From Candidatus Zixiibacteriota bacterium (lineage in GTDB: Bacteria; Zixibacteria; MSB-5A5; WJJR01): DNA of 64,000 nucleotides. Shown here piece by piece: positions 28,748 to 42,500 of this stretch. The DNA lies in the NCBI GenBank assembly GCA_036397555.1, contig DASWIS010000008.1:480206-544205 (forward strand). Direction: 5' to 3'. Under the pieces are notes generated by a model. The model made no database searches and was not told the origin of the DNA. It saw only the letters and a list, made by a program, of their open reading frames with translations. Within the stretch, counting starts at the first letter, position 1; the number at the start of each line of letters is the position of its first letter. Made by a program: the position numbers and the translations under genes.

Positions 28748-28776
28748 TTGACGAACACGCGAATGAGTGCTATTTC
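28748..28776 (+). promoter_or_regulatory. Putative promoter for pal
   Basis: TTGACG (28748-28753), 17-base spacer, TATTTC (28771-28776), in the 168-base tolB-pal gap and about 57 bases before the pal start. This suggests pal-cpoB can be expressed independently of tolQRAB. Confidence 0.5.
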
Positions 28777-28832
28777 ACAGTCGCTGGACGGAAATCCGAT
28801 AGTCGATGAATTGCTTATCAGGGAGGGGATTC

Positions 28833-29345
28833 GTGAAGAACAGATTCATCATGTTGATGGTGATTGCCGCTATCTCGTTTGCCGGATGCGGCGGCGGCCC
28901 CAAGGAAGAAATGGGTGACGCACAGACGCGCGACACATCGGGCGGCACAACGTCGTCGACAGGCGCCGACACGGACAGTGGCCTGCGCGATGATCTCTCC
29001 GCGCGCGATTTGGGGTCGGGATTGCAGATCATCTACTTTGATTTCGACAAGTACAATCTACGTCCCGACGCGCGCACGGCGCTCGATCACAACTATCAAA
29101 TGCTGCGCGACAATCCGGGGATGCGCATCATGATCGAGGGGCATTGCGACGAGCGCGGCACCGACGAGTACAATCTGGCGCTCGGGGAGCGTCGCGCCAA
29201 GGCCGCTAAAGACTACCTGGCCAAGCTCGGGATTGACGGCTCGCGCATTTCCATCATCTCGTATGGCGAGGAGCGTCCGGTCGCTCTGGGACATGATGAG
29301 GATGCCTGGTCCAGGAATCGGCGCGGCGAGTTTGAGACGGAGTAA
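28833..29345 (+). CDS. pal: Pal, peptidoglycan-associated lipoprotein
   Basis: Outer-membrane lipoprotein that holds the peptidoglycan through an OmpA-like domain and binds TolB. The 170-residue product starts at a GTG behind GGGAGGGG (28821-28828), and has a short signal (FIMLMVIAAISFAGC) with lipobox FAGC and a Gly/Ser/Thr/Asp linker. The OmpA_C domain starts at IYFDFDKYNLRPDAR and includes EGHCDERGTDEYNLALGERRA, holding the Asp and Arg that grip diaminopimelate, and SYGEERP. The end RNRRGEFETE is close to the usual RNRRVE ending. An upstream in-frame ATG at 28806 would put nine extra residues before the signal and lacks a binding site. Confidence 0.95.
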   Translation: MKNRFIMLMVIAAISFAGCGGGPKEEMGDAQTRDTSGGTTSSTGADTDSGLRDDLSARDLGSGLQIIYFDFDKYNLRPDARTALDHNYQMLRDNPGMRIMIEGHCDERGTDEYNLALGERRAKAAKDYLAKLGIDGSRISIISYGEERPVALGHDEDAWSRNRRGEFETE

Positions 29346-29457
29346 TGCGACGGTTTGACCACGGTGACGGGGATGGGAGCGACCTCCCTTCCCCGTTTCT
29401 GTGTCGGCTACAAGCGTCGGGCCAGCGTTGTACAGAGTCGAGTTCAGGGGGCTTGCG

Positions 29458-30282
29458 ATGAAATCCAACCGACCATGGGTGCCCAGCGGGCGCCGCACGA
29501 TTGGCGGATTGGCACTTGTGTTGCTGTCAGTGATGGCCGCGTCCGGCTGCACGTCTCGCGCTGCGATGCAACGCATGCAGGAACAGATCGACTACCTGGA
29601 AGCATCACAGCGACGCGTGGAGCGCGACATCATCCGGATGGATTCGCTGGTGACCGGCGCGGCCGATGAATCGCGCCGAACCCGCGCGGAGGTGGCCACG
29701 ACGCTGGATGACTTGCGGGAGGATTCGCGCATCACCCGCGAGTCGATCGACGAATTGCGCCGCGCGATCGACCGCCACCCACCCCAGATCGTGTACCGGT
29801 CGACCGAGCCATCGCCGGGCGAAGGTGAAGAATCGACGACGGGCAGCGCATCGCCGAGTGACGCCGCCGACATCAACCCCTCGCAACTCTATGAGAACGC
29901 CTTCCTCGATGTCCGCAAAGGAAACTACGAGTTGGCCATCGCCCAATTCCGCGACATCCTGCAGTACTTCGGCGACACCGAATACGCGCCCAACGCCCGG
30001 TATTGGATCGGAGAGTGTTGGTACTCCCTGGCGGGGACGGCCTCCGGTGGGACGGCCGAGGGATACTATGATTCGTCGATCGTCGAATTCGAATACCTGA
30101 TTGCCAACCATTCGGAGAGCGATCGCGTCCCGACCTCCTTATACAAACTGGGGCGTTGTTATGAGGAATTGGGACGCACACGACGAGCATGCAACTACTA
30201 CGACCGACTGATCAACGAATTCCCGAAGGCGCTGGAGATCCCACCCGCCAAGAGCCGTCGCGACGCGCTCGACTGCCGGTAA
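29458..30282 (+). CDS. CpoB/YbgF-like TPR lipoprotein of the Tol-Pal cluster
   Basis: The 274-residue product has a signal peptide with lipobox ASGC (after LALVLLSVMAA), so it differs from the soluble Escherichia coli CpoB by being lipid-anchored. Residues about 45-100 form a heptad-like, charged helix (coiled coil). After a Ser/Pro-rich linker comes a TPR region of about three repeats (LYENAFLDVRKGNYELAIAQF, APNARYWIGECWYSL, TSLYKLGRCYEELG) as in YbgF, which coordinates peptidoglycan synthesis with constriction. ATG at 29458; the open frame extends upstream to 29401, but the signal peptide fixes the start. Confidence 0.87.
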   Translation: MKSNRPWVPSGRRTIGGLALVLLSVMAASGCTSRAAMQRMQEQIDYLEASQRRVERDIIRMDSLVTGAADESRRTRAEVATTLDDLREDSRITRESIDELRRAIDRHPPQIVYRSTEPSPGEGEESTTGSASPSDAADINPSQLYENAFLDVRKGNYELAIAQFRDILQYFGDTEYAPNARYWIGECWYSLAGTASGGTAEGYYDSSIVEFEYLIANHSESDRVPTSLYKLGRCYEELGRTRRACNYYDRLINEFPKALEIPPAKSRRDALDCR

Positions 30283-30347
30283 GCGGTCTGGACGAAACGC
30301 GTCTCGCGGTTCCCACGCGGAAATCTATTCGCGCCCGAACGGCGCGT

Positions 30348-30893
30348 TTGGACAGTTTAGCCACTGGATGCGGCTTTCTTGACCCGTACACCGAATGCCT
30401 GGAATTCCACATTATTCCGCACAACCCATTTGCTGCATCCATATTAGCACCCCCGATTCGCATCGATTGCGACGCAATTGGCTGTCCCGTAATGGTCACA
30501 GCGTATCTCGGCGGTGCGACAGAAGTAGTTGTGCCACAACAGATTGACTTTGTCGGTACGCAGGAGTCGATCAGATTTCTGGATTGTCCTTCACGGCTTG
30601 CTGGCGCCCCGACTCTTGTTGGATTATCGACGAGTGAACTGATCGTCGATTATGGCATTGAACGGCAACATGTTACAATAGCGTCTGTCGCGGGTCTGAC
30701 ATGGGGGCTCGCCGAAGGTGGGCTCTTGGTCAATATACGAATGCGCATCGATTGCATCGATCCGTTCGACAGGAACCGTCGGCGCTGGCGGTCGTGGATG
30801 TGGGAACGGGCCCGTCGCGATGCCTGGACAGCGTGTCGTGTGCCGCTTTCTGATCGACTGTCCCCAGTTCCGGCTGGAGAAGAGGCGACTTAA
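30348..30893 (+). CDS. Doubtful open reading frame, unknown product
   Basis: Not recognised and possibly not real. The frame is open from within the end of the CpoB-like gene to the TAA at 30891. Read from a TTG at 30348 it gives 181 residues. The middle (about 30380-30760) reads like protein, with hydrophobic alternation and several cysteines (DCDAIGCPVMVTAYLGGATE, then FLDCPSRLAGAP). Its third codon positions are much less GC-rich than the surrounding genes, and no ribosome binding site was seen. A shorter version could start at the ATG at 30492. It may be a decayed or acquired gene, or chance. Apart from this, the 30283-31016 spacer holds only the promoter for tRNA-Thr. Confidence 0.25.
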   Translation: MDSLATGCGFLDPYTECLEFHIIPHNPFAASILAPPIRIDCDAIGCPVMVTAYLGGATEVVVPQQIDFVGTQESIRFLDCPSRLAGAPTLVGLSTSELIVDYGIERQHVTIASVAGLTWGLAEGGLLVNIRMRIDCIDPFDRNRRRWRSWMWERARRDAWTACRVPLSDRLSPVPAGEEAT

Positions 30894-30912
30894 GCTCTTC
30901 GTGTGATTTCGC

Positions 30913-30940
30913 TTGACGCGAGAGCGGCGAGGCCTATATT
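30913..30940 (+). promoter_or_regulatory. Promoter for the tRNA-Thr/tuf/secE run
   Basis: TTGACG (30913-30918), 16 bases, TATATT (30935-30940): ten of twelve consensus positions by eye. It lies about 76 bases before tRNA-Thr and is the best -35/-10 pair in the window. It probably drives tRNA-Thr, tuf and the genes after them. Confidence 0.72.
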
Positions 30941-31016
30941 GGCCGACTTGCAACTTGGGCGGTGCCGCCCAGCCCCGCGGACTGGGAGTGGCGCGCCCGA
31001 GTCTGTATTTGTCTGT

Positions 31017-31089
31017 GCCCATGTAGCTCAGGTGGTAGAGCACATCCTTGGTAAGGATGAGGTCACCGGTTCAAATCCGGTCGTGGGCT
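31017..31089 (+). tRNA. tRNA-Thr (anticodon GGT)
   Basis: Complete cloverleaf: acceptor GCCCATG/CGTGGGC (31017-31023 with 31082-31088, one G-T pair), D arm GCTC...GAGC, anticodon arm CATCC/GGATG with loop TTGGTAA giving GGT, and T arm ACCGG/CCGGT with TTCAAAT. The discriminator base is T at 31089. The 3' CCA is not encoded. It lies 146 bases before tuf. Confidence 0.95.
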
Positions 31090-31235
31090 TGAGGATCAGC
31101 GACACGTGCGAGGCACGCCGTCGTGGGTTGATATCGGATACGGGGATAGCGGCGCGGTTGCGACGTTGACCCCATGTTCATTCCGCACCAAAGCACCGGT
31201 GTGAAACTGCATCTGAGGAGGGAGACCTTCCGGCT

Positions 31236-32438
31236 ATGGCCAGGGAGAAATTTCAACGCAAAAAGCCCCACGTAAACGTGGGTACCATCGGTCACGTTGA
31301 TCATGGAAAGACGACGCTGACAGCCGCCATCACGATGACTCTGGCACAGCGCGGCTTGGCCTCGATCCGCACATTTGATTCGATTGACAATGCGCCCGAA
31401 GAGCGTGAGCGCGGCATCACGATCGCGACCGCGCATGTGGAATATGAAACGGTCGCTCGGCACTACGCGCACGTGGACTGTCCCGGCCATGCCGACTATG
31501 TCAAAAACATGATCACCGGCGCGGCGCAGATGGACGGGGCGATTCTGGTCGTCTCGGCCGCCGACGGTCCGATGCCGCAAACGCGCGAGCACATTCTGCT
31601 GGCACGTCAGGTCGGAGTCCCTCGGATCGTTGTCTTCCTCAACAAAGTCGACATGGTGGACGATCCCGAGCTTCTCGACCTCGTGGAGTTGGAAGTGCGC
31701 GACCTGCTGACCACCTACGAGTTCCCCGGTGATGAAGTTCCCATCGTTCGCGGCTCCGCGCTCAAGGCGATGGAGGCGGCCGTGGCGGGCAAGAAGGATG
31801 ATCCCGCCTTCGAGTGCATCCTCAACCTCATGAAAGCCGTCGACGAATATATTCCGTTGCCCGCCCGTGAAACCGACAAGCCGTTCCTGATGCCGGTCGA
31901 AGACGTGTTCTCGATCACAGGTCGCGGCACAGTCGGGACCGGGCGCGTGGAGCGCGGCAAAGTCAAGCAGGGCGACGAAGTCGAGCGCGTGGGGATTAAA
32001 GAGACGCGCAAGGTCGTGGTCACGGGTGTCGAAATGTTCCGCAAGACGCTCGATGACGCACAGGCGGGCGACAATGTCGGCTTGCTGCTGCGCGGGATTG
32101 ACAAGGAAGAACTCGAGCGCGGCATGGTACTGGCGGCGCCGGGGTCGATCACGCCCCACACAAAGTTTAAAGGCGAAGTTTACATCCTGACGAAGGAAGA
32201 GGGCGGTCGGCACACGCCGTTCTTTACCGGATATCGTCCCCAGTTCTACTTCCGGACGACCGACGTCACCGGCATCGCCACGCTGCCCGAGGGGACGGAA
32301 ATGGTCATGCCGGGCGACTCAGTGACGATCGTCGGCGAGTTGATCGCCCCGATTGCGATGGAGAAAGGATTGCGCTTCGCGATTCGCGAAGGCGGACGCA
32401 CGGTCGGCGCGGGTGTCGTCGCCGATGTCGTCGAATAG
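31236..32438 (+). CDS. tuf: Elongation factor Tu
   Basis: GTPase that brings aminoacyl-tRNA to the ribosome. The 400-residue product keeps all nucleotide motifs: G1 [10 protein letters not shown], switch [19 protein letters not shown]3 DCPGHADYV and G4 NKVDMV. Domains 2 and 3 are full ([31 protein letters not shown], and a C-terminal [23 protein letters not shown]). A GAGGAGGGAG-like ribosome binding site precedes the ATG. The gene sits before tRNA-Trp-secE rather than after fusA, as in organisms with a tufB-type arrangement; a second tuf copy elsewhere cannot be excluded. Confidence 0.98.
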   Translation: MAREKFQRKKPHVNVGTIGHVDHGKTTLTAAITMTLAQRGLASIRTFDSIDNAPEERERGITIATAHVEYETVARHYAHVDCPGHADYVKNMITGAAQMDGAILVVSAADGPMPQTREHILLARQVGVPRIVVFLNKVDMVDDPELLDLVELEVRDLLTTYEFPGDEVPIVRGSALKAMEAAVAGKKDDPAFECILNLMKAVDEYIPLPARETDKPFLMPVEDVFSITGRGTVGTGRVERGKVKQGDEVERVGIKETRKVVVTGVEMFRKTLDDAQAGDNVGLLLRGIDKEELERGMVLAAPGSITPHTKFKGEVYILTKEEGGRHTPFFTGYRPQFYFRTTDVTGIATLPEGTEMVMPGDSVTIVGELIAPIAMEKGLRFAIREGGRTVGAGVVADVVE

Positions 32439-32551
32439 CAGCGTTAGCCGGACTGTCGTTGTCGTCGTTGCAACTGTTTGTCTTCGGCGCTCATCAACGG
32501 AACCCGGGGTCACAGAATGTCGGGCCGGTGCAAGGTCTGGCGCGGCCACAC

Positions 32552-32628
32552 AGGCCTGTAGCTCAATTGGCTAGAGCACCGGTCTCCAAAACCGGGGGCT
32601 GGGGGTTCAAGTCCCTCCAGGCCTGCCA
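32552..32628 (+). tRNA. tRNA-Trp (anticodon CCA)
   Basis: Acceptor AGGCCTG/CAGGCCT (32552-32558 with 32618-32624), D arm GCTC...GAGC, anticodon stem CCGGT/ACCGG with loop CTCCAAA giving CCA, T arm GGGGG/CCCTC with TTCAAGT, discriminator G and an encoded CCA at 32626-32628. It lies 18 bases before secE, the common tRNA-Trp-secE-nusG order. Confidence 0.96.
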
Positions 32629-32646
32629 CTTTACGACGAGGACTGA

Positions 32647-32838
32647 TTGGTCAACAAAATTGTCCAATACTGGAATGAGACGGTCTCCGAACTCAAGAAG
32701 GTGACCGTACCCTCCAGGGATGAAGTCGTCGGCTCGACGATTGTCGTTGTGGTCGTCTCGCTGGCATTCGGGTTTTTCATGTTTGGCGTGGATCTCCTCC
32801 TCGCGCGCGGCGTGTCCACCCTGCTGGGCATCGGATGA
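32647..32838 (+). CDS. secE: Preprotein translocase subunit SecE
   Basis: Small essential clamp of the SecYEG channel. The 63-residue product has the conserved cytoplasmic amphipathic motif ([20 protein letters not shown]) and a single membrane helix ([20 protein letters not shown]). The start is a TTG at 32647 with GAGGA shortly before it; no ATG or GTG is available in frame at the right place. Its stop overlaps the nusG start. Confidence 0.94.
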   Translation: MVNKIVQYWNETVSELKKVTVPSRDEVVGSTIVVVVVSLAFGFFMFGVDLLLARGVSTLLGIG

Positions 32839-33371
32839 GCGTCGAGATGAAATGGTATGTGGCCCACACCTACTCGGGTCACGAGAAAAAGGCGATGAAG
32901 TACCTCGAGAGTGCATTCGCCAACGCCGGCATGGCCGAACTTTTGGGACGCATCGTAATGCCGACCCAGGAAGTCGTCGAAATGCGCCAGGGCAAGCGCT
33001 CGTCGTCGATGAAGAAGTTCCTGCCGGGGTACATTCTCATCGAGATGCAATTGAGCGACCAGACACAACGATTGGTGACCAACACGCCGGGTATCACAAA
33101 CTTCGTGGGGGCCGGAGGGCATCCGGTGCCGATTCCGCAAAACGAGGTCGATCATGTGCTCGGCCAGATGGATACCAGCCGCGAAAAGGAACTCAGCGAA
33201 ATGCAGTATAAGATCGGCGATTCGGTGAAGGTCATCGACGGGCCCTTCGCCGATTTTTCCGGCACGATTTCCGAAGTCAATCTGGAACGCAACAAGTTGA
33301 AAGTCATGGTCTCGATCTTTGGGCGCCCGACACCAGTGGAATTGGATTTTCTGCAGGTTCAGTCGACGTAG
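32835..33371 (+). CDS. nusG: Transcription termination/antitermination factor NusG
   Basis: Binds the RNA polymerase clamp and couples it to ribosomes or Rho. The 178-residue product has the NGN domain ([20 protein letters not shown]; conserved [12 protein letters not shown]) and a C-terminal KOW domain ([21 protein letters not shown]). The ATG overlaps the secE stop (ATGA), so the two are translated together. The ribosomal protein genes rplKAJL follow as usual. Confidence 0.97.
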   Translation: MSVEMKWYVAHTYSGHEKKAMKYLESAFANAGMAELLGRIVMPTQEVVEMRQGKRSSSMKKFLPGYILIEMQLSDQTQRLVTNTPGITNFVGAGGHPVPIPQNEVDHVLGQMDTSREKELSEMQYKIGDSVKVIDGPFADFSGTISEVNLERNKLKVMVSIFGRPTPVELDFLQVQST

Positions 33372-33400
33372 TCGCCCAAGCATTACTCTGGAGTCATCTC

Positions 33401-33823
33401 ATGGCCAAGCCGATCACAGGATATGTCAAACTGCAGATTCCCGCCGGGAATGCGACGCCGGCGCCACCGGTCGGACCGGCACTGGGCCAACAGGGACTGA
33501 ACATCATGGAATTCTGCAAGACCTTCAACGCGCGCACGCAGAAGGATGCCGGGCTGATTATTCCGGTCGTCATTACGGTCTATAAGGACAAGTCATTCAC
33601 TTTCATCACCAAGACGCCCCCGGCCCCGGTGTTGCTGAAGCGCGCCGTGAAAATTGAAAAAGCATCGGGCGAACCCAACCGCATTAAGGTGGCGCGCGTG
33701 ACGCATGATCAGTTGCGCGAGATCGCAAGGATCAAGAAGGCCGACCTCAATGCCGCCAGTGAAGAGGCCGCCATGCGCATGATCGCCGGGACAGCACGGA
33801 GCATGGGCATCGACGTCGTCTGA
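33401..33823 (+). CDS. rplK: 50S ribosomal protein L11
   Basis: Stalk-base protein, 140 residues. The N-terminal domain has [23 protein letters not shown] with the proline pair important for factor binding, and [11 protein letters not shown]; the C-terminal rRNA-binding domain has [11 protein letters not shown] near the end (here [13 protein letters not shown]). It starts 29 bases after nusG with CTGGAG upstream, and leads the L11-L1-L10-L12 group. Confidence 0.97.
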   Translation: MAKPITGYVKLQIPAGNATPAPPVGPALGQQGLNIMEFCKTFNARTQKDAGLIIPVVITVYKDKSFTFITKTPPAPVLLKRAVKIEKASGEPNRIKVARVTHDQLREIARIKKADLNAASEEAAMRMIAGTARSMGIDVV

Positions 33824-33858
33824 GGCGCGTCTCATCTGATCACTGTGGAGATTCGAAT

Positions 33859-34560
33859 ATGAAAGTCGGCAAGAAACACCGCGCGGCCAAGGAGAGAGTC
33901 GGGACCGAGAAGATGTACGGCCTCGAGGAGGCGGTGGCATTGGCCCGGGAAGTCAAGCACACCAAATTCGACGAATCTCTGGACGTCGTGATGCGTCTGG
34001 GGGTCGATCCCAAGCATGCCGACCAGATGGTTCGCGGATCCGTCGTCATGCCGCATGGAATCGGCAAAACGGTTCGTGTGCTGGCGCTGACTTCTCCCGG
34101 CAAGGAAACAGAGGCCCAAGAGGCCGGCGCCGATTACGTCGGCTTGGAGGAGTATTTGCCCAAGGTACAAGAGGGTTGGCTGGAGTTCGATGCCATCGTC
34201 GCCACGCCCGACGTCATGTCGCAAGTCGGTCGTCTCGGCAAGATCCTCGGCCCGCGCGGTCTCATGCCGTCGCCAAAGACGGGCGGCGTGACAATGGACA
34301 TCGGCAATGCCGTTCGCGAACTGAAGGCGGGCAAGGTCGAGTATCGCGTCGACAAGGCCGGCAATGTTCATGCCGCCGTCGGCAAATCATCCTTCGACAC
34401 CGACAAACTGACTGCCAATGCGCGTGCGATGATTGAGTCGGTCATTCGCGCCAAACCGGCCTCTTCCAAGGGGCAGTACATCAAACGTGTGGCGGTTTCG
34501 ACGACCATGGGTCCCTGTATCAAAGTCGATCACACGCAATTGCAGTCGGAGATCAAGTAA
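33859..34560 (+). CDS. rplA: 50S ribosomal protein L1
   Basis: L1-stalk protein and usual translational repressor of its own operon; 233 residues. It shows the family pattern [24 protein letters not shown], then [28 protein letters not shown] and the C-terminal TMGPCIKVD (in pieces: [16 protein letters not shown]). It starts 35 bases after rplK. No convincing mimic of its rRNA target was recognised in the short leader, so autoregulation is not shown by the sequence. Confidence 0.97.
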   Translation: MKVGKKHRAAKERVGTEKMYGLEEAVALAREVKHTKFDESLDVVMRLGVDPKHADQMVRGSVVMPHGIGKTVRVLALTSPGKETEAQEAGADYVGLEEYLPKVQEGWLEFDAIVATPDVMSQVGRLGKILGPRGLMPSPKTGGVTMDIGNAVRELKAGKVEYRVDKAGNVHAAVGKSSFDTDKLTANARAMIESVIRAKPASSKGQYIKRVAVSTTMGPCIKVDHTQLQSEIK

Positions 34561-34617
34561 GCGACAGCGTTCCGTCGGTACGCATCGGAGTACCAGTCAC
34601 CAGCTACGAGGCTCATC

Positions 34618-35136
34618 ATGGCGCGGCCGGAGAAAGTCCAGATTGTCGAAGAAATCACCGAGACACTGCGCACCTCGGGTTCTGTCTTTGTGACACACTA
34701 CGCCGGATTGACGGTTGCGGATTTGACGCAATTGCGGTCGCAATTGCGCAATGCCGGGGTCCGCTACAAAGTGGTCAAAAACACCCTGCTGCGCCGTGCG
34801 GCCAATGAGGCGGGATTTCCCGAGTTGGCAGACCACTTTGAAGGTCCGACCGCGGTTGCGATGGGCCCGAGCGATCCCATTCCGGTCGCCAAGATTCTCA
34901 ACGATTTCTCCGAACGCCTTGAGCTGCCGAAGGTTCGGGCGTTTTTTGTCGAGCGCAAATCGTACGATCCCGCCGACGTTAAGAAACTCGCCAAGCTGCC
35001 GTCGCGTGAGGTGCTCCTATCGCAGGTCGTGGCCGCCGTCCAGGCGCCGATTGCCGGATTCATCGGCACTCTCGATGGCATCATCCGTGAGTTCGTCGGC
35101 ACCCTCGACGCCATCGCCAGGAAAAAGAGCGCATAA
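34618..35136 (+). CDS. rplJ: 50S ribosomal protein L10
   Basis: Anchors the L7/L12 dimers on the stalk base. The 172-residue product has the RNA-binding head (HYAGLTVADLTQLRSQLRNAG, KVVKNTLLRRA) and a C-terminal helix for L12 dimers (AGFIGTLDGIIREFVGTLDAIAR-type repeat near the end). The 57-base leader has a small hairpin GGTAC/GTACC (34577-34594); whether it forms the L10-L12 repressor site is unknown. Confidence 0.96.
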   Translation: MARPEKVQIVEEITETLRTSGSVFVTHYAGLTVADLTQLRSQLRNAGVRYKVVKNTLLRRAANEAGFPELADHFEGPTAVAMGPSDPIPVAKILNDFSERLELPKVRAFFVERKSYDPADVKKLAKLPSREVLLSQVVAAVQAPIAGFIGTLDGIIREFVGTLDAIARKKSA

Positions 35137-35202
35137 TCGGCTCCAGATGTGAACCGGAATTGTCGGATGTTGGTATAGATAACTGAGCGAAAGGAAAAAG
35201 AC

Positions 35203-35580
35203 GTGTCCAGCGCCATCGATCAGGTCGTCGGCCTCATTGAGAACATGACGGTCATCGAGCTCTCCGAGCTCTCAAAGAATCTGCAGGAGAAATTCGGCGT
35301 CACTGCAGCCGCCCCGGTAGCGATCGCAGCGGTCGGCGGCGACGGCGCCGCGGCCGCAGCAGAGGAAAAGACCGAGTTCACCCCGCATCTAAACGCTGCG
35401 GGAGAAAAGAAGATTCAGGTTATCAAGGTCATTCGCGAGATCACGGGATTGGGTCTGAAGGAGGCCAAAGACCTCGTGGACAAGGCCCCCAACCCGATCA
35501 AGGAGAACGTTTCCAAAGAGGAAGCTGAGCAGATTCGGTCCAAACTGCAGGAAGTCGGCGCCACAGTCGAAATCAAGTGA
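35203..35580 (+). CDS. rplL: 50S ribosomal protein L7/L12
   Basis: Acidic stalk protein that recruits GTPase factors; 125 residues. The N-terminal dimerisation helix ([20 protein letters not shown]), an Ala-rich hinge ([17 protein letters not shown]) and the C-terminal domain ([43 protein letters not shown]) are complete. A GTG start has AAGGA at 35191-35195. Confidence 0.97.
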   Translation: MSSAIDQVVGLIENMTVIELSELSKNLQEKFGVTAAAPVAIAAVGGDGAAAAAEEKTEFTPHLNAAGEKKIQVIKVIREITGLGLKEAKDLVDKAPNPIKENVSKEEAEQIRSKLQEVGATVEIK

Positions 35581-35615
35581 CGACTGTGCATCCTGACTTG
35601 ACGGATCGCAACCGG

Positions 35616-35663
35616 CCGACCTTGGGCACGAGGGCTCTCGAGTCCGAGTGGCGGTCGGTTTAT
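35616..35663 (+). promoter_or_regulatory. Stem-loop between rplL and rpoB, possible attenuator or processing site
   Basis: CCGACC (35616-35621) can pair with GGTCGG (35653-35658), and inside it GGGC/GTCC and CGAG/CTCG extend an imperfect stem with loop GGCT; TTTAT follows. It lies in the 106-base rplL-rpoB gap, the place where Escherichia coli has an attenuator and an RNase III site. Function here is inferred from position. Confidence 0.45.
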
Positions 35664-35686
35664 GCCCATTTACGTGGAGGTGTCGC

Positions 35687-39469
<3,783 letters not shown>

Positions 39470-39536
39470 TCGTGTGGCGGGGAGGTCATGCCCTGCCACC
39501 GCAGCCGGCGTCACACATAAAGTTCTCCGTCCGGAT

Positions 39537-39557
39537 ACGACAGCATCGGGCTGTCGT
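39537..39557 (+). repeat. Perfect hairpin just before rpoC
   Basis: ACGACAGC (39537-39544) and GCTGTCGT (39550-39557) form an uninterrupted 8-base-pair stem with a 5-base loop, 13 bases before the rpoC ribosome binding site GGGAGG. No T-tract follows, so it is not a terminator. A processing or translation-control role is possible. Confidence 0.6.
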
Positions 39558-39581
39558 GATCGATGAATCAGGGAGGCAGTC

Positions 39582-42500
39582 GTGCCATTTCCCGTGCGTG
39601 CGCAGAAAAAGCCCTCGGATTTTGCCGCCATCCGCATCCAGTTGGCATCGCCGGAGACCATCCGTTCGTGGTCGTACGGCGAAGTCACCAAGCCGGAGAC
39701 GATCAACTATCGGTCGTTTAAGCCGGAACGTGACGGTCTGTTTTGCGAGCGTATCTTCGGACCGGTCAAAGACTGGGAGTGCAACTGCGGCAAGTACAAG
39801 CGCATCCGGTTTCGCGGCATCGTCTGCGATCGCTGCGGCGTCGAGGTCACGCAATCGAAAGTCCGGCGCGAACGGATGGGTCATATCGATCTGGCCGTGC
39901 CGGTCACGCACATCTGGTATGTCAAGTCGACGCCCTCGCGCATCGGCTACCTGCTGGATCTGTCGATTCGCGACCTTGAGCGCGTCATCTATTACGAAAA
40001 CTACATCGTCATCGATCCGGGCGATTCGGGCTGCCGTGAGGGACAACTGATCACCGAGGAGGAGCACCAGGAACTCCGAGAAGCAGGACGCGAATTCACC
40101 GCTGGTATGGGCGCGCCGTCGGTTGCCGAGGTACTCACCCAAATCGACGCCGATGAGTTGTCGTTGTCGCTGCGCGCGCAGGTCAAAGTTGAGACCTCGG
40201 CCCAGCGCAAGAAAGATACGCTCAAGCGCCTGCGCGTGATCGAGTCGTTCCGTCAATCGCAGAACCGGCCCGAGTGGATGGTCTTAAAGACCCTTCCGGT
40301 GATTCCCCCGGATTTGCGGCCGCTGGTTCCCCTCGAGGGCGGACGATTCGCGACGTCGGATCTGAACGACCTGTACCGCCGCGTGATCAACCGTAACAAC
40401 CGACTCAAGAAGTTGATCGATATCAAGGCGCCCGATGTCATTCTGCGCAACGAAAAGCGGATGCTCCAGGAGGCCGTTGACGCGCTGCTGGACAATGGCC
40501 GACGTACCCAACTGGCGCGCGGCGATTCGCGGCGTCCGCTCAAATCGCTCTCCGATCTCCTGAAGGGCAAGCAGGGGCGCTTCCGCCAGAATCTACTGGG
40601 CAAGCGTGTTGACTATTCGGGCCGTTCGGTCATCGTCGTGGGCCCCGAGTTGAAACTGCACCAGTGCGGCCTGCCCAAAAACATGGCGCTGGAACTCTTC
40701 AAGCCATTCATCATCATGAAGCTGGAAGAGAAAGGGTATGTGCAGACGGTCAAGTCGGCCAAACGTCTGGTCGAGCGCGAACGTCCCGAAGTATGGGACA
40801 TCCTTGAAGAAATCATCAATGAGCATCCGGTGATGCTCAACCGCGCTCCGACCCTGCACCGCTTGGGCGTTCAGGCGTTTTATCCGGTACTGGTCGAAGG
40901 CAAGGCGATTCGCCTGCATCCGTTGGTCTGTGCGGCATTCAATGCGGACTTCGACGGAGACCAGATGGCCGTGCACATCCCGCTGTCGTTCGAGGCACAG
41001 TTGGAAGCGCGGATGCTCTTGTTCGCGCCGTACAACATTCTCTCGCCGTCGTCGGGACGCCCCATCGCAACCCCGTCGCAGGACATCGTACTGGGGTGCT
41101 ACTATCTGACCAAAGAGCGAGCGGGCGCCAAAGGGGAGAACGCCAACTTCGCCAACTTCGACGAAGTCTTGATGGCGTATCAGTTCGACACAATTGCACT
41201 GCACGCCGTCATCAACGTCCGCCACAATGGCCAGCGGCTGAAAACCACCTGCGGACGTGTGATCCTCAATGAAATCGTTCCTCCCGAACTGGGGTATTTC
41301 AACAAGGTCGCGACCAAGAGCGAACTGGAAAAAACCGTCCTGGCCGCCTACCACGAGGTCGGGGCACACCGGACCGCCGAATTCCTTGATCAGCTCAAGA
41401 GTCTCGGGTTCCGGTTTGCCACGCGTGCGGGTGTCACGGTCGGTATCGACGACATGATCATCCCGCCGGAAAAGCAGAAACTGATCGACGCGACGCGGTT
41501 GCAGGTCGATAAAGTCACCAAACAGTACGAACGCGGCGTGATCACCAACGGCGAGCGTTATAACAAGATCATCGACTTGTGGACGCATACGACCAGCGAG
41601 ATCTCCGAGTTGCTCTTCGCCGGCCTGGGCGCCGACCGTGATGGGTTTAACCCGCTCCACATGATGGCCAACTCCGGTGCGCGCGGGTCGAAAGAGCAAA
41701 TTCGACAACTCTCCGGCCTGCGCGGGCTGATGGCGAAGCCACAGAAGAAAATCACCGGGCAGATCGGAGAAATTATTGAGTCGCCGATTCTCTCGAGCTT
41801 CCGCGAAGGACTTACGGTGATGGAGTACTTCATCTCCACACACGGCGCGCGCAAGGGGCTGGCCGATACCGCGCTGAAAACGGCCGACGCGGGATATCTG
41901 ACGCGCCGTCTGGTCGATGTCGCTCAAGACGTCATCATCAATGAAATCGACTGCAGCACGATTCTGGGCCTGAACACCTCAGCGCTCAAAGAGGGTGAAG
42001 AGGTCATCGAATCGTTGCAGGATCGCATCCTGGGACGTGTGGCGCTCGAAGATGTAATCGACCCCATCACCGGCGAGCTGCTCGCCAGGGGCGGTGAGGA
42101 AATTACCGAGAAGGAAGCTGAGGCGATCGAGGAATCGGGCGTCGATGCGGTCCGGATTCGATCGGTGCTCACCTGCGAGTCACGCCAGGGTGTCTGCGCC
42201 AAGTGCTACGGACGCAATCTCGCGCTTTCCGGGATGGTCGATTTGGGCGAGGCGGTGGGTGTGATTGCCGCGCAATCGATCGGCGAACCGGGCACGCAGT
42301 TGACACTTCGCACCTTCCACATCGGCGGCACGGCCGCGCGCATCGCTGAGCAATCGCGTGTGTTGGCCAAATCGGCCGGCAAGGTGGTCTTCAAAGACGT
42401 GCGCACGGTCGACGGGCCCGAGGCGCGACCGGTGGTCATCTCACGCGAGGGCGAACTGCAGCTCGTCGACGCCGAGGGACGCGTCCGCTCGCGCTACAAC

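Noticed and set aside
35598..35603. TTGACG as a promoter for rpoB
   Set aside because: No -10 element at 15-19 bases downstream.
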